A DNA stretch of 64,000 bases from Roseiarcus sp963753135. GTDB taxonomy: Bacteria > Pseudomonadota > Alphaproteobacteria > Rhizobiales > Beijerinckiaceae. The stretch spans positions 310,001-374,000 of the forward strand of contig CAVWBA010000016.1 in the NCBI GenBank assembly GCA_963753135.1, given 5' to 3'. Position numbers and translations under genes: made by a program. Positions within the stretch are counted from its first letter, which is position 1; every line of letters starts with the position of its first letter. Below are positions 8,680 through 17,299 of this stretch, one piece after another. Below the pieces are notes generated by a model, which worked only from the letters and a program-made list of their open reading frames with translations, was not told where the DNA came from and did not search any database.

Positions 8680-10016
8680 GTTAGCTGCGCTCGAAGGCGG
8701 TCGCGAGACTGTCCAAAGGGAGATCACGAAGGTTCTCCGCCATCATTGCGAGCCGCTTCCCGCGCCAGAGCGAGCGGATGAGTTCGCCTCCTTCTTTGAT
8801 CGCTTCGCGGATGCGCGCGTTGTGCTCCTCGGAGAAGCCACCCACGGAACCTCGGAATTCTATCGCGCACGCGCCGCCATCACCGAACGGCTCATCAGCC
8901 ACCACGGCTTTCGCCTTCGTCGCCGTCGAGGCGGACTGGCCCGACGCCACACGTGTTGACCGATATGTGCGCCATGGAGAAGCCCTTTCCGGCGCCGGCG
9001 AGCCTTTCGCCCGCTTCCCGACCTGGATGTGGCGCAACACTGAAGTGCACGCATTCGCCGACTGGCTGCGAGACCACAACAAACCCTTGCCGCCGGATAA
9101 GCGCGTCTCCTTCCATGGCCTCGACATCTACAGCCTCAGCGCTTCGATGGGAGCCGTGCTCAGCTACCTCGATCGGGTGGATCCCAGCGCCGCGAAGACA
9201 GCTCGTCGCCGGTATGGTTGCCTTACGCCGTGGCAGGACGAGCCCGAGGCGTACGGTTATGGGGTCGTGAGCGGGAGAAGCAATTCTTGCGAGGACGGAG
9301 CGGTCACGCAGCTCAGCGACATGCTTTCCAAGCGGCTCGCTGACGCGCAGGCCGACTCGGAAGCCTATTTCGACGCCGTGCAGAACGCCCGCATCGTGCG
9401 AGCCGCGGAGCAATATTATCGCATCATGTACCGCAGATCCCGCGAATCGTGGAATTTGCGGGACCGCCACATGTTCGAGACCCTGCAGGCGCTCCTGCGC
9501 CATCGCGGGCCGAGTTGCAAGGCGGTCGTCTGGGCGCACAACTCCCATATCGGCAATGCGGCCGCGACCGCTATGGGCTGGCAAGGCGAGTTCAACATCG
9601 GCGAACTCTGTCGCACGGCTTACGGCGACGAAGCCGTCCTGATCGGCTTCGGGACCGACCGCGGAACTGTCGCCGCGGCGAGCGACTGGGGCAATCCCAT
9701 GGAGGTCAAGACGGTTCGGCCGGCGCGGCGAGATTCTTATGAATACGCCTTCCGAATGACGGGACTGAACCGAGCGCTCACGGATTGGCGCAGAAAACCC
9801 CACGGGGAGCTGGCGAGCGCGCTTCGCGAGCCCTTGCTAGAGCGCGCGATCGGCGTCGTATACCGGCCCGACACCGAATACTTGAGCCACTATTTCGAGG
9901 CGGTTCTTTCGGAACAGTTCGACGCCTATGTCTGGTTCGAAGAAACGCACGCAGTGACGCCTTTGCCGGCTGGGCGTCCGCACGGCGCGCCGGAGACCTA
10001 TCCCTTTGGACTCTGA
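8672..10016 (+). CDS. Erythromycin esterase-like protein (+1 break)
   Basis: A protein of the erythromycin-esterase family (PF05139 type), about 447 residues once the frame is repaired. Family motifs are VVLLGEATHGTSEFYRARA, VAVEADWPDATRVDRYV, WMWRNTEVHAFADWLRDHN and KAVVWAHNSHIGNA, including the conserved Glu and His of the catalytic pocket. The frame shifts +1 at 8909-8911, where TTT for TT would restore HGFAFVAVEADWP. The family is broad and most members do not act on macrolides. The next genes are a dienelactone-hydrolase-like protein and a phosphoribosyltransferase; the esterase and transferase domains are fused in Mycobacterium tuberculosis Rv2030c of the DosR hypoxia regulon, which suggests a dormancy or stress role. 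Confidence 0.88.
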
Positions 10017-10019
10017 ACG

Positions 10020-10670
10020 ATGAGCAGGACCCCATGTGAGGTGGAGATTGGACCGCTGGCGCTCAAGGGACTGTTGGGCGCGCTCGAAAATCCGCGCGCT
10101 CTCGTGATCTTCGCGCATGGCAGCGGCAGCGGCCGGTTAAGCCCGCGGAACAATTATGTCGCGGAGGCGCTCCGCATATCCGGATTGGCGACGCTTCTTC
10201 TCGATCTTCTCACCCCCGAGGAGGAGACTCGTCGAAGCAACGTCTTCGACATTCCTTTGCTCGCCAAGCGGCTCTTGCTGGCGACCGCCTGGGCGCGGGA
10301 ACAGGCGGAGACCGCACGGCTGCCCATCGGCTATTTCGGGGCGAGCACGGGCGCGGGCGCGGCGCTCGTGGCGGCAGCGAACGATGGCGGCATCTTCGCG
10401 GTTGTCTCGCGCGGTGGGCGACCTGATCTGGCTGGTGACGCGCTCGAGCGCGTGCGCGCGCCTACGCTCTTGATCGTTGGCGGGCAGGACTATCCGGTCA
10501 TTGCGCTCAATCGCGAGGCGCAGCGAAGGTTGAAGACGGAAAGCGAGATGGTGATCGTGCCTGGCGCGACGCATCTCTTCGAGGAACCCGGTGCGCTCGA
10601 TGAGGTCATTCTCCACGCCTCGCGGTGGTTCCATTCGCATCTCTCACAAGCGGAGAGACACTCGGCATGA
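10020..10670 (+). CDS. Alpha/beta hydrolase, dienelactone-hydrolase-like
   Basis: A 216-residue cytoplasmic alpha/beta hydrolase. It shows an oxyanion strand (VIFAHGSGSGR), a nucleophile elbow region GYFGASTGAGAAL in which Ser is in the GxS position, an acid region VGGQDYPV and a late His in GATHLFEEPG. It starts three bases after the esterase stop and overlaps the phosphoribosyltransferase start (ATGA), so the three are one operon. Proteins of this kind are often fused or adjacent to the phosphoribosyltransferase domain that follows. The substrate is unknown. Confidence 0.85.
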   Translation: MSRTPCEVEIGPLALKGLLGALENPRALVIFAHGSGSGRLSPRNNYVAEALRISGLATLLLDLLTPEEETRRSNVFDIPLLAKRLLLATAWAREQAETARLPIGYFGASTGAGAALVAAANDGGIFAVVSRGGRPDLAGDALERVRAPTLLIVGGQDYPVIALNREAQRRLKTESEMVIVPGATHLFEEPGALDEVILHASRWFHSHLSQAERHSA

Positions 10671-11350
10671 TGTTTAAGGACAGGCGCGACGCCGGACGGA
10701 AGCTCGCCCGAGCGCTGGAACGCTTCAGGAGCGCCAATCCCGTCGTGCTGGCTCTACCACGGGGTGGCGTCCCAGTCGGATTTGAAGTCGCTAAGCATCT
10801 GCGGGCGCCGCTTGACGTTCTTCTGGTGCGCAAGATCGGCGCGCCAGGGCATGAAGAGCTCGCGCTCGGGGCCGTCGTCGATGGGCTTCATCCTCAGGTC
10901 GTCGTCAACAACGAGGTCATGGAAAAGATTCACCCGCCAAGTGGTTATTTCGAAGCGGTTCAGAAGCGTCAACTTGCGGAGATCGAGCGCCGTCGGCGTC
11001 TCTATCTCGGCGCGGCCCAACCGATTGACGTCCAAGGGCGCCTAGCGATCGTCGTTGACGACGGGATAGCCACCGGTGCGACTATAAAGGCAGCTCTCCG
11101 AGGGCTTAGGCGAAATGAGCCGAGCCACCTCATTCTTGCAGCGCCTGTGGCGCCGCGTTCCGTCGTCGGCGAACTCGAGGCCGAATGCGACGAAATGGTT
11201 TTCCTTGCGACGCCAGAGCCTTTCTACGCCGTCGGCGTTTATTATGACGACTTCAGCCAAACCACCGACGAGGAGGTTATCGAGCTGCTCAGGGAGGCGC
11301 GGAATCTCGAGTCAACTCGGGTAAAAGCCGCTCAGACGGGCCTGGAATAG
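10667..11350 (+). CDS. Phosphoribosyltransferase-domain protein
   Basis: A 227-residue type I phosphoribosyltransferase. The PRPP loop is VVDDGIATGATIKAALRGLR near residue 130, and an N-terminal LALPRGGVPVGFEVAKHL is typical of this stand-alone family. It is not a nucleotide-salvage enzyme of known specificity. The ATG at 10667 overlaps the upstream stop and has GGAGAG eight bases before it. The triad esterase, hydrolase and phosphoribosyltransferase recurs in stress loci of other bacteria; its chemistry is not established. Confidence 0.88.
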   Translation: MMFKDRRDAGRKLARALERFRSANPVVLALPRGGVPVGFEVAKHLRAPLDVLLVRKIGAPGHEELALGAVVDGLHPQVVVNNEVMEKIHPPSGYFEAVQKRQLAEIERRRRLYLGAAQPIDVQGRLAIVVDDGIATGATIKAALRGLRRNEPSHLILAAPVAPRSVVGELEAECDEMVFLATPEPFYAVGVYYDDFSQTTDEEVIELLREARNLESTRVKAAQTGLE

Positions 11351-11626
11351 GTCTAATTCTATTTCACAACAGGCGCCACTTACTGTTTTGGGCGAACCAT
11401 CTCACTACAATCCCGACCGTGGATCTTTTTGATCAGCTTCAGGCCAAACGCCTCACTCCGCGAGTGGGCCCTGAAGTGCTTGCGTTCTCTCAATATAGCC
11501 GTCTTTCAATTCCCCCTCAGCGCGCATCCTTGTATTCGCGCACTGATCACTCGGCGAGTTGTCGCCGCAACTCCTCATACGAAGGTTTGCGCGAGGCGAG
11601 GAAAGCGAAACCGTCGTTTCGCTCAA

Positions 11627-11833
11627 TTAGTCCTTCAAATCTGCGGGTTTCCATTGATTAGGGTCAGGATATAATATCGAATTTGTTGGTCGAAATGGAA
11701 TCCTCATGGATACCCGATCAAACTCCCGATAGAGGCGCTGCAAAGCCTTAGCCGAGGCCAACCTATCAGCCGCGGGTATCCTATTGCCTTTGACCTTCGC
11801 TCTGGCCGTCGTTCTGGTTGACGCACTGCTCAT
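11627..11833 (-). CDS. Small hypothetical protein, 68 residues
   Basis: The ATG at 11833 has a strong GGAGAG five bases upstream. The product starts MSSASTRTTARAKVKGNRIP, is rich in Arg, Lys and Ala in the first half, and ends YPDPNQWKPADLKD. It has no membrane segment. I do not recognise it. A TTGATCTACTTCAA box is 62 nt upstream, so it may belong to the low-oxygen group around it. The 276 bases to its left, up to the phosphoribosyltransferase stop, show no gene. Confidence 0.5.
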   Translation of the reverse strand: MSSASTRTTARAKVKGNRIPAADRLASAKALQRLYREFDRVSMRIPFRPTNSILYPDPNQWKPADLKD

Positions 11834-11894
11834 CTTTCTCTCCGCAAATTTTCCAACCGAACGCAAATTATCCGCAGCTTTTTGATCTCTCCTT

Positions 11895-11908
11895 GATCTA
11901 CTTCAAGG
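11895..11908. promoter_or_regulatory. FixK/FNR-type box 3
   Basis: TTGATCTACTTCAA has perfect TTGA and TCAA arms around six bases. It is 62 nt upstream of the leftward 68-residue gene and 207 nt upstream of the rightward acetyltransferase-like gene. Confidence 0.55.
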
Positions 11909-12114
11909 CCTGCAAGATCGACCGGATTTAACAAAGACACGGGAAGCTGAGCAGCGTCTTCCGTTAACGCGCGATTAAGGCAGTGTTGTCAGGCCAACGT
12001 TCCGAACGCTACCCGTTTTCTGCCGCGGGTTGGGATTAGTACTCGCCAAGGCTTTGTGTCCAACGCGGCCGCCGATGTCTTCTGGTTACCGCCAAATCCG
12101 CAATAGGCTCTGAA

Positions 12115-12652
12115 ATGTCTCGAAGCTACTTAGTCGAACCGATCGGTCTTGAAACGATTGCGAGGGCTTATCCTCTCGTTCATGCTGTCCTCCCTCACGT
12201 GGCACAGCGTGAATGGTCGCAAATTAACCGTCCGCCCGGCGCAGTCGGAGGTTACCCCGCGATAGACGGTGAACGCGAGGAGGTCATTGTGGCGCGCAAC
12301 GCCGAGGGCTATGTCAAAGGCGTTTGCATCTATGCCGTCAGAGATCACGCGACTTATGGTCGCTTGATCGATGTTCCTTTATTCATCGTAGCGAGCGCCG
12401 CCGACGGCGAAGGCGTGACTACCGTCCTTATTAATTTCCTCAGAGACAAATGCGATCAATCCGTTTGCTCTGGCATTCGATTCTGGACCTTGGATCGTGA
12501 AGCTTGGGCGCATAGGCTAAGCCCTAATCACATCGCGCGAAGTGATCATGGAGCTATTCCTGCCGGCCTTGGCGAGCAGCGCCGGGATGATAGAGGTGCT
12601 GCACGCGCGTATTGTCGACGTGAACCAAGCTATCGACCGATTTTCCCGGTGA
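12115..12652 (+). CDS. Acetyltransferase-like hypothetical protein (+1 break)
   Basis: The first 130 or so residues (MSRSYLVEPIGLETIARAYP onward) resemble a GNAT-like fold, with VIVARNAEGYVKGVCIY and a following central strand IDVPLFIVAS, though a clear acetyl-CoA loop is not obvious. The frame shifts +1 between 12520 and 12540; the other frame continues SREVIMELFLPALASSAGM and ends RFSR at 12650-12652. The repaired protein would be about 178 residues. Its end overlaps the 3' end of the response-regulator gene on the other strand by 23 bases. An AGG eight bases before the ATG is the likely ribosome site. Confidence 0.6.
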
Positions 12653-13352
12653 AGACGTAGCCGACGTTGCGGACCGATTTTATCAGCACCGGCTTTTTCG
12701 GGTTGGGTTCAATTTTTTTCCTGAGGCGGGCGACCTGCGCATCGATGGTGCGATCGAAGGCTTCCCAGCTTCGGCCGCGCGTCAAATCCATCAGCGCTTC
12801 GCGACCGAACACGCGACCTGGATGCTTGGCGAGGGCGGCCAGGAGGTCGAATTCGCCGGTGGTCAGCTCAACGGCTTCGCCTGTCGGCGAGACGAGCTCA
12901 CGAGATGCAAGGTCCAGACGCCACCCCTCGAACCGGACTACTTCGTTGGCTGTGATAGATGACTGCGCTCGCGGTTCACGCCGCCTGAGAACGCTTTTGA
13001 CCCGCGCCAACACTTCCCGGAGATGAAAGGGCTTCGCGATATAGTCGTCTGCTCCGACTTCTAGCCCTACGACGCGATCGAGCACATCATCGCGACCCGT
13101 CAACATGATGATTCCAACATCTGAAGTTGCTCTGATATGTCGGGCGAGTGTCAAACCATCCTCGCCAGGCATGACCACGTCGAGCAAAATCACATCGACT
13201 GAGGCGCTCAGCTGCGCGCGCATCGTCGGGCCGTCGGTCGCGACACTGATCCGATATCCTTCCTGCTCGAAATAGCGAGTCAACATCTGACGAATGCGCT
13301 GGTCGTCATCGACCAGGAGGATATGCGCGGCGCCTTCTTTAGGATTTGCCAT
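12630..13352 (-). CDS. OmpR-family response regulator
   Basis: A 240-residue two-component regulator. The receiver domain (residues 10-125) has the acidic pair VDDD, the phospho-acceptor Asp in VILLDVVMPGEDG, a Thr in IIMLTGRDD and Lys in DYIAKPF. The C-terminal winged helix ends RTIDAQVARLRKKIEPNPKK and SVRNVGYVF, typical of OmpR/PhoB output. The ATG at 13352 is preferred over a TTG three codons earlier. No sensor kinase gene is beside it, so it is an orphan here. A palindromic pair at 13376-13390 lies just upstream and could be an autoregulatory site. Confidence 0.93.
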   Translation of the reverse strand: MANPKEGAAHILLVDDDQRIRQMLTRYFEQEGYRISVATDGPTMRAQLSASVDVILLDVVMPGEDGLTLARHIRATSDVGIIMLTGRDDVLDRVVGLEVGADDYIAKPFHLREVLARVKSVLRRREPRAQSSITANEVVRFEGWRLDLASRELVSPTGEAVELTTGEFDLLAALAKHPGRVFGREALMDLTRGRSWEAFDRTIDAQVARLRKKIEPNPKKPVLIKSVRNVGYVFTGKIGR

Positions 13353-13375
13353 TGATTTCAAGCCTAAAGGGGCCT

Positions 13376-13390
13376 GTTACGTAACGTTAC
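13376..13390. promoter_or_regulatory. Overlapping palindromes upstream of the response regulator
   Basis: GTTACGTAACGTTAC contains two overlapping perfect 10-bp palindromes, GTTACGTAAC and GTAACGTTAC. It lies 24-38 nt before the response-regulator ATG. The position suits an operator, perhaps autoregulatory; the binding protein is unknown. Confidence 0.45.
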
Positions 13391-13834
13391 AAATCGACGC
13401 TAAATCTCACAAGCCGATGATACCTCGATAACATAAGCCGGTTCAATTGCCTCCGTGAGCCAACGAGAGGACGACACCATTGTTGGCTAGGACCCGACCT
13501 GGTCACTGGCGCCGCCGACGACGACTCAAGCAGAAGCGGCCCGGGATCAGCGTTGGAAGAGGCCATTCCTCTGATCTCGCTGGATCTCGCCGATTTGCCC
13601 CAACGTTCACTCCTCGCAGTCATAGGTTAAGTTCGGCCGTCGTTAGCCGAGTGGGGTCTTCGACCCCGGCGAGTTGGACGCTTGTTTGCCCGGTCCCGCT
13701 AAAGTCAGGACGATCCGACCCGCCACCTCTCTGAGTCGCGGGTAATCAGTCGATGATCGCCGCGACCGGTTGATGCGTCGCAAAGTCGCCAAATCGCGAT
13801 TGGTATGGGCTAACTCGAATAAATGCGTCCGGAC
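13391..13834. other. Intergenic region without a supported gene
   Basis: This stretch between the response regulator and the cyd operon has several short open frames without recognisable motifs or ribosome sites. It presumably holds the regulator's promoter on one side and upstream sequence of the cyd promoter on the other. I see no further clear structure. Confidence 0.4.
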
Positions 13835-13848
13835 ATGATCTAGATCAA
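13835..13848. promoter_or_regulatory. FNR-type box 4, upstream of the cytochrome bd operon
   Basis: ATGATCTAGATCAA matches TTGAT-N4-ATCAA at nine of ten defined positions. Its centre is about 41.5 bases before the cydP-like ATG. Oxygen-sensing FNR/FixK control of cytochrome bd genes is well established in proteobacteria, which makes this a good candidate activator site. Confidence 0.65.
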
Positions 13849-13882
13849 AGCTCCGCGCTTCTCAGCGCCCGATACGACAGGG

Positions 13883-14068
13883 ATGCCGACGCATCCTCTC
13901 ACTCGGGACGTCCTTATAGTGCTCACCATAAAACTGAGCGTGGTGATCGCGGCGGCGATATTCGCGTCTGCGACAGGGCAGGGTGTGAAGATCGACGGCG
14001 GAAGCGTTGAAACGCGATTGCTGTCTGACGCCGGCGCCACTCGCCAACTGGGGATCCTACCGCCGTGA
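13883..14068 (+). CDS. CydP-like small subunit of cytochrome bd
   Basis: A 61-residue protein with one membrane segment (LIVLTIKLSVVIAAAIFASA) after a short polar start with RDV. The R-D-x(5)-I-K-L pattern followed by a hydrophobic helix, and its place directly before cydA with a GTGA overlap, match the small proteins called CydP in other proteobacteria. AGGG sits three bases before the ATG, which is rather close. The last 25 residues are polar and unlike the core family. The assignment rests on layout and pattern and is less certain than for CydX. Confidence 0.6.
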   Translation: MPTHPLTRDVLIVLTIKLSVVIAAAIFASATGQGVKIDGGSVETRLLSDAGATRQLGILPP

Positions 14069-15642
14069 CCACCACTCTCGACATCGTTCAGCTCTCGCGG
14101 CTCCAGTTCGGTCTCACCGCTATGTATCACTTTCTCTTCGTGCCTCTGACGCTCGGACTATCTGTGCTTCTGGGGGTTATGGAGAGCGTTTACGTGATGA
14201 CGGGCCGCGATATCTGGCGGCAGATGACGAAATTCTGGGGTCTCCTTTTCGGAATCAACTTCGCGATGGGAGTAGCGACCGGCATCACTATGGAGTTCCA
14301 GTTCGGCATGAACTGGGCCTATTACAGCCATTACGTCGGCGATATCTTCGGCGCTCCGCTCGCGATCGAAGGGTTGATGGCCTTCTTCCTGGAGGCGACC
14401 TTCATTGGTCTCTTCTTCTTCGGTTGGGACAAGCTGTCCAGAGTTGCACATCTTGCAGTCACTTGGCTCGTGGCGCTGGGGTCCAATCTGTCGGCGCTAT
14501 GGATTCTGATCGCCAACGCCTGGATGCAGCATCCGGTCGGCGCCCGGTTCAACCCCGACACAATGCGCATGGAGCTCACCGACTTCATGGCGGTGATCTT
14601 CAATCCCGTGGCGCAAGCAAAATTCGTCCACACAGTGAGCGCGGGTTACGTCACCGGATCGGTCTTCGTTCTGGCTATCAGCTCCTATTATTTGTTGAGA
14701 GGACGTCACCTGGAGCTCGCCAAGCGGTCGGCGACAGTCGCAGCAAGCTTTGGTTTGGCGGCCGCGTTATCGGTCGTCGTTCTTGGCGACGAAAGCGGTT
14801 ACACCGCCGGCGAAAATCAAAAGATGAAGATCGCCGCCATCGAGGCGATGTGGGACACCGAGCCTGCCCCGGCATCGTTCGACATCTTCGGCTTGCCCAA
14901 CCAGGAGACCCATCGGACGGACTACGAGGTCCGGGTTCCCTGGATGCTCGGCTTGATCGCGACGCGGTCAATTAGCGGCAAGGTGGCTGGCATCAACGAG
15001 CTTGTTGTGCAGACGGAGCAGCGCATTCGGTCCGGCCTGATCGCTTATAAGGCGCTCGAAAGACTGCATGTCGATCATAGTGACAACAGCGCGAGAGCGA
15101 GCCTCGACGCCCGCGCCGACGACTTAGGGTATGCACTTCTCCTGAAGAAGATCAGGCCGGACATCCTCAACGCAAGCGACGCCGAAATATCGCAAGCGGC
15201 TTGGAACACCGTTCCAGCGGTTTCGCCCTTGTTTTGGAGCTTCCGCTTCATGGTCGGCCTTGGCTTTTTCTTCATCGGTATCTTTGCCGTCGCGTTCTAC
15301 CTCGCTTCGACCCGCCGATTGCAGTCCTCGCGCGCCTTCTTGCATGTGGCGCTTTGGATGCTGCCGTTGCCCTGGATCGCAGCGGAACTGGGCTGGTACG
15401 TCTCTGAGGTGGGTCGCCAACCTTGGGTTATCGAAGGCGTGCTGCCGACGTTTCTGGCTGTGTCGAGCCTGTCGGCAAGCAACGTTCTGACAACGCTTGT
15501 CGGTTTCATCGTCTTCTATTCTGCGCTCTTGGTCGTCGAAATTTATCTCATGGTGAAGGCGATACGCATTGGACCAAAGATCGTCGCGCCAAGCTTGCCA
15601 ACGGTTGAAAACCCGATGGCCGTCTCCGTTCCCGCCGAATGA
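14065..15642 (+). CDS. cydA: Cytochrome bd ubiquinol oxidase subunit I
   Basis: A 525-residue membrane protein carrying the haems b558, b595 and d that oxidise quinol and reduce O2 to water. It shows the N-terminal haem ligand region AMYHFLFVPLTLG, the conserved GINFAMGVATGITMEFQFG, a long periplasmic Q-loop and the GRQPW motif in the C-terminal third. The length and loop fit the long-loop bd type rather than the short cyanide-insensitive type. The GTG at 14065 overlaps the upstream stop. cydB follows after 19 bases. Confidence 0.96.
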   Translation: MTTTLDIVQLSRLQFGLTAMYHFLFVPLTLGLSVLLGVMESVYVMTGRDIWRQMTKFWGLLFGINFAMGVATGITMEFQFGMNWAYYSHYVGDIFGAPLAIEGLMAFFLEATFIGLFFFGWDKLSRVAHLAVTWLVALGSNLSALWILIANAWMQHPVGARFNPDTMRMELTDFMAVIFNPVAQAKFVHTVSAGYVTGSVFVLAISSYYLLRGRHLELAKRSATVAASFGLAAALSVVVLGDESGYTAGENQKMKIAAIEAMWDTEPAPASFDIFGLPNQETHRTDYEVRVPWMLGLIATRSISGKVAGINELVVQTEQRIRSGLIAYKALERLHVDHSDNSARASLDARADDLGYALLLKKIRPDILNASDAEISQAAWNTVPAVSPLFWSFRFMVGLGFFFIGIFAVAFYLASTRRLQSSRAFLHVALWMLPLPWIAAELGWYVSEVGRQPWVIEGVLPTFLAVSSLSASNVLTTLVGFIVFYSALLVVEIYLMVKAIRIGPKIVAPSLPTVENPMAVSVPAE

Positions 15643-15661
15643 GACTAAAGGGGTATCCGTC

Positions 15662-16801
15662 ATGCTCAGCCTCAACTCCTTGCGCCTAATCTGGTGGGCG
15701 CTTCTCGGCATCCTTCTCATTGGCTTCGCGATCATGGATGGTTTCGACCTCGGTGCAGCGATTCTTCTGCCCTTCGTTGCAAAGACCGACGGCGAACGGC
15801 GCGTCGTGATTAATTCGGTCGGCCCAGTCTGGGAGGGCAACCAGGTGTGGCTGATCCTCGGTGGTGGAGCGATTTTCGCCGCTTGGCCTCTGCTCTATGC
15901 CGTGGCCTTCTCCGGTTTCTACCTTGCAATGTTCCTCGTGCTTTGCGCGCTTATCATTCGCCCGGTTGGGTTTAAGTTTCGGTCGAAACTGGCCAATCCG
16001 ACATGGCGGGGCATCTGGGACTACGGATTGTTCTTAGGCGGCTTGGTGCCGGCGCTCATCTTCGGGGTCGCGTTCGGTAACGTCTTGCAGGGCGTTCCCT
16101 TCCGTTTCGATGACACGCTTCGCATGACCTACGAAGGCACTCTGTTCGGCTTGCTCAATCCTTTCGCGCTGCTCTGTGGCCTAGTCAGTGTGGCGATGCT
16201 GACGATGCATGGGGGCGCATATTTGGCGCTCAAGGCGGACCGGCCGGTCGCCGCGCGCGCCGCCTATTTCGCCAGCCGGGCCGCGCTCGTTTTGATCGCA
16301 CTGTTCGCGCTCGGCGGTTTGTGGGTGGCGCTTCGGATCAATGGCTATTCGATATCCGGAGACGTGCTGCGTGACGGTCCCTCAAATCCACTTATGAAGC
16401 AGGTGACGACGGCGGCCGGCGCGTGGCTGGCGAACTACGGAAAGGCGCCTTTGATTTTCCTTGCGCCGAGTGTCGCCTTCGTGGGTGCGGCTCTCACAAT
16501 CCTGCTCCTGGATCGGGGTCGCAATGGACTTGCGATCGTCGCCAGCGCGCTGAGTGTGGCCGGCGTGATCGCAACGGCGGGGCTTAGCGTCTTTCCTTTC
16601 CTATTGCCGTCGTCGCTGGATCCGAATGCGAGCCTTACCGTGTGGGACGCATCATCGAGCCGATTGACATTGATGATCATGTTGGTGACGACGCTCATCT
16701 TCTTACCGATCGTGCTGCTCTATACGGCCTGGGTCTATCGCGTGCTGCGCGGGCGGGTGACGCTCGACTATGTCGCAGAAAACTCGACGAGCACCTACTG
16801 A
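15662..16801 (+). CDS. cydB: Cytochrome bd ubiquinol oxidase subunit II
   Basis: A 379-residue multi-span membrane protein, the structural partner of CydA. The N-terminus reads LRLIWWALLGILLIGFAIMD followed by GFDLGAA, the family signature, and VGPVWEGNQVWLILGGGAIF is also diagnostic. The ATG at 15662 has AAAGGGG about eight bases upstream. The gene is followed by cydX after 13 bases. Confidence 0.96.
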   Translation: MLSLNSLRLIWWALLGILLIGFAIMDGFDLGAAILLPFVAKTDGERRVVINSVGPVWEGNQVWLILGGGAIFAAWPLLYAVAFSGFYLAMFLVLCALIIRPVGFKFRSKLANPTWRGIWDYGLFLGGLVPALIFGVAFGNVLQGVPFRFDDTLRMTYEGTLFGLLNPFALLCGLVSVAMLTMHGGAYLALKADRPVAARAAYFASRAALVLIALFALGGLWVALRINGYSISGDVLRDGPSNPLMKQVTTAAGAWLANYGKAPLIFLAPSVAFVGAALTILLLDRGRNGLAIVASALSVAGVIATAGLSVFPFLLPSSLDPNASLTVWDASSSRLTLMIMLVTTLIFLPIVLLYTAWVYRVLRGRVTLDYVAENSTSTY

Positions 16802-16814
16802 ATGGGAAAATGAC

Positions 16815-16946
16815 ATGTGGTACTTTGCCTGGATTCTCGGCGTGGGTTTTGCCGGCGCTTTTTCAATACTCAACGCGATGTGGCTTGAGCTCGACGAAGG
16901 GAAAAGTGAAGTTCATCCAACTCATCGGAAACGCGCTCGTGACTAG
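16815..16946 (+). CDS. cydX: Cytochrome bd small subunit CydX
   Basis: A 43-residue peptide with MWYFAWILGVGFAGAFSILN and then AMWLELDE, matching the CydX/YbgT family (MWYFxWxLG...NAMWxE). CydX has a single membrane helix that stabilises the haems of the CydAB complex. The basic tail HPTHRKRARD is longer than in many homologues. The next gene starts inside its last third in another frame. GGGAAAA about seven bases upstream is the probable ribosome site. Confidence 0.92.
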   Translation: MWYFAWILGVGFAGAFSILNAMWLELDEGKSEVHPTHRKRARD

Positions 16947-17199
16947 CGTCGGACGAGCCGCCTCTCTCGTAATGGCGGCGGTGGTTAGCCTCGTTCTCAC
17001 GCTAGATCCATATGTTTTAAGAGACGCCTCGACAATTCGCATTCATACTGGACTGCCCCTCCTCATGCTTGGTGTTTCAGTCGCGTTTGCTCACGGTCTT
17101 GGTTTTCAGCCAGCAAGTCGTTTGTCGCGCGCGCTGCTGCACCCAGCGGTCGGGTGGGGGCTACTCGGGGCGGGCGCCTCGCTGATCGCATTGGGGTAG
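16906..17199 (+). CDS. ybgE: Cyd operon protein YbgE
   Basis: A 97-residue membrane protein starting at a GTG inside cydX. The stretch HTGLPLLMLGVSVAFAHGLG followed by FQP resembles the HGLLLMW...HGxGFRP core of YbgE (PF09600 type), and the length equals that of the Escherichia coli protein. Its role is unknown, but it accompanies cydABX in many proteobacteria. About three membrane helices are visible. It is the last gene of the cyd operon. Confidence 0.85.
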   Translation: MKFIQLIGNALVTSVGRAASLVMAAVVSLVLTLDPYVLRDASTIRIHTGLPLLMLGVSVAFAHGLGFQPASRLSRALLHPAVGWGLLGAGASLIALG

Positions 17200-17299
17200 T
17201 CGGGCCGCATGCATCAGGGATCTCGGCCGCTACGATAGGAAGCTTGGCGCATTAGAGCTGCGCCTACCAGGCGTGACCGGCTTTGGATTCCCGGTCCGC

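Noticed and set aside
13480..13734. Open frame of 84 codons between the response regulator and cyd
   Set aside because: Composition and lack of a ribosome site suggest chance; no recognisable motif.
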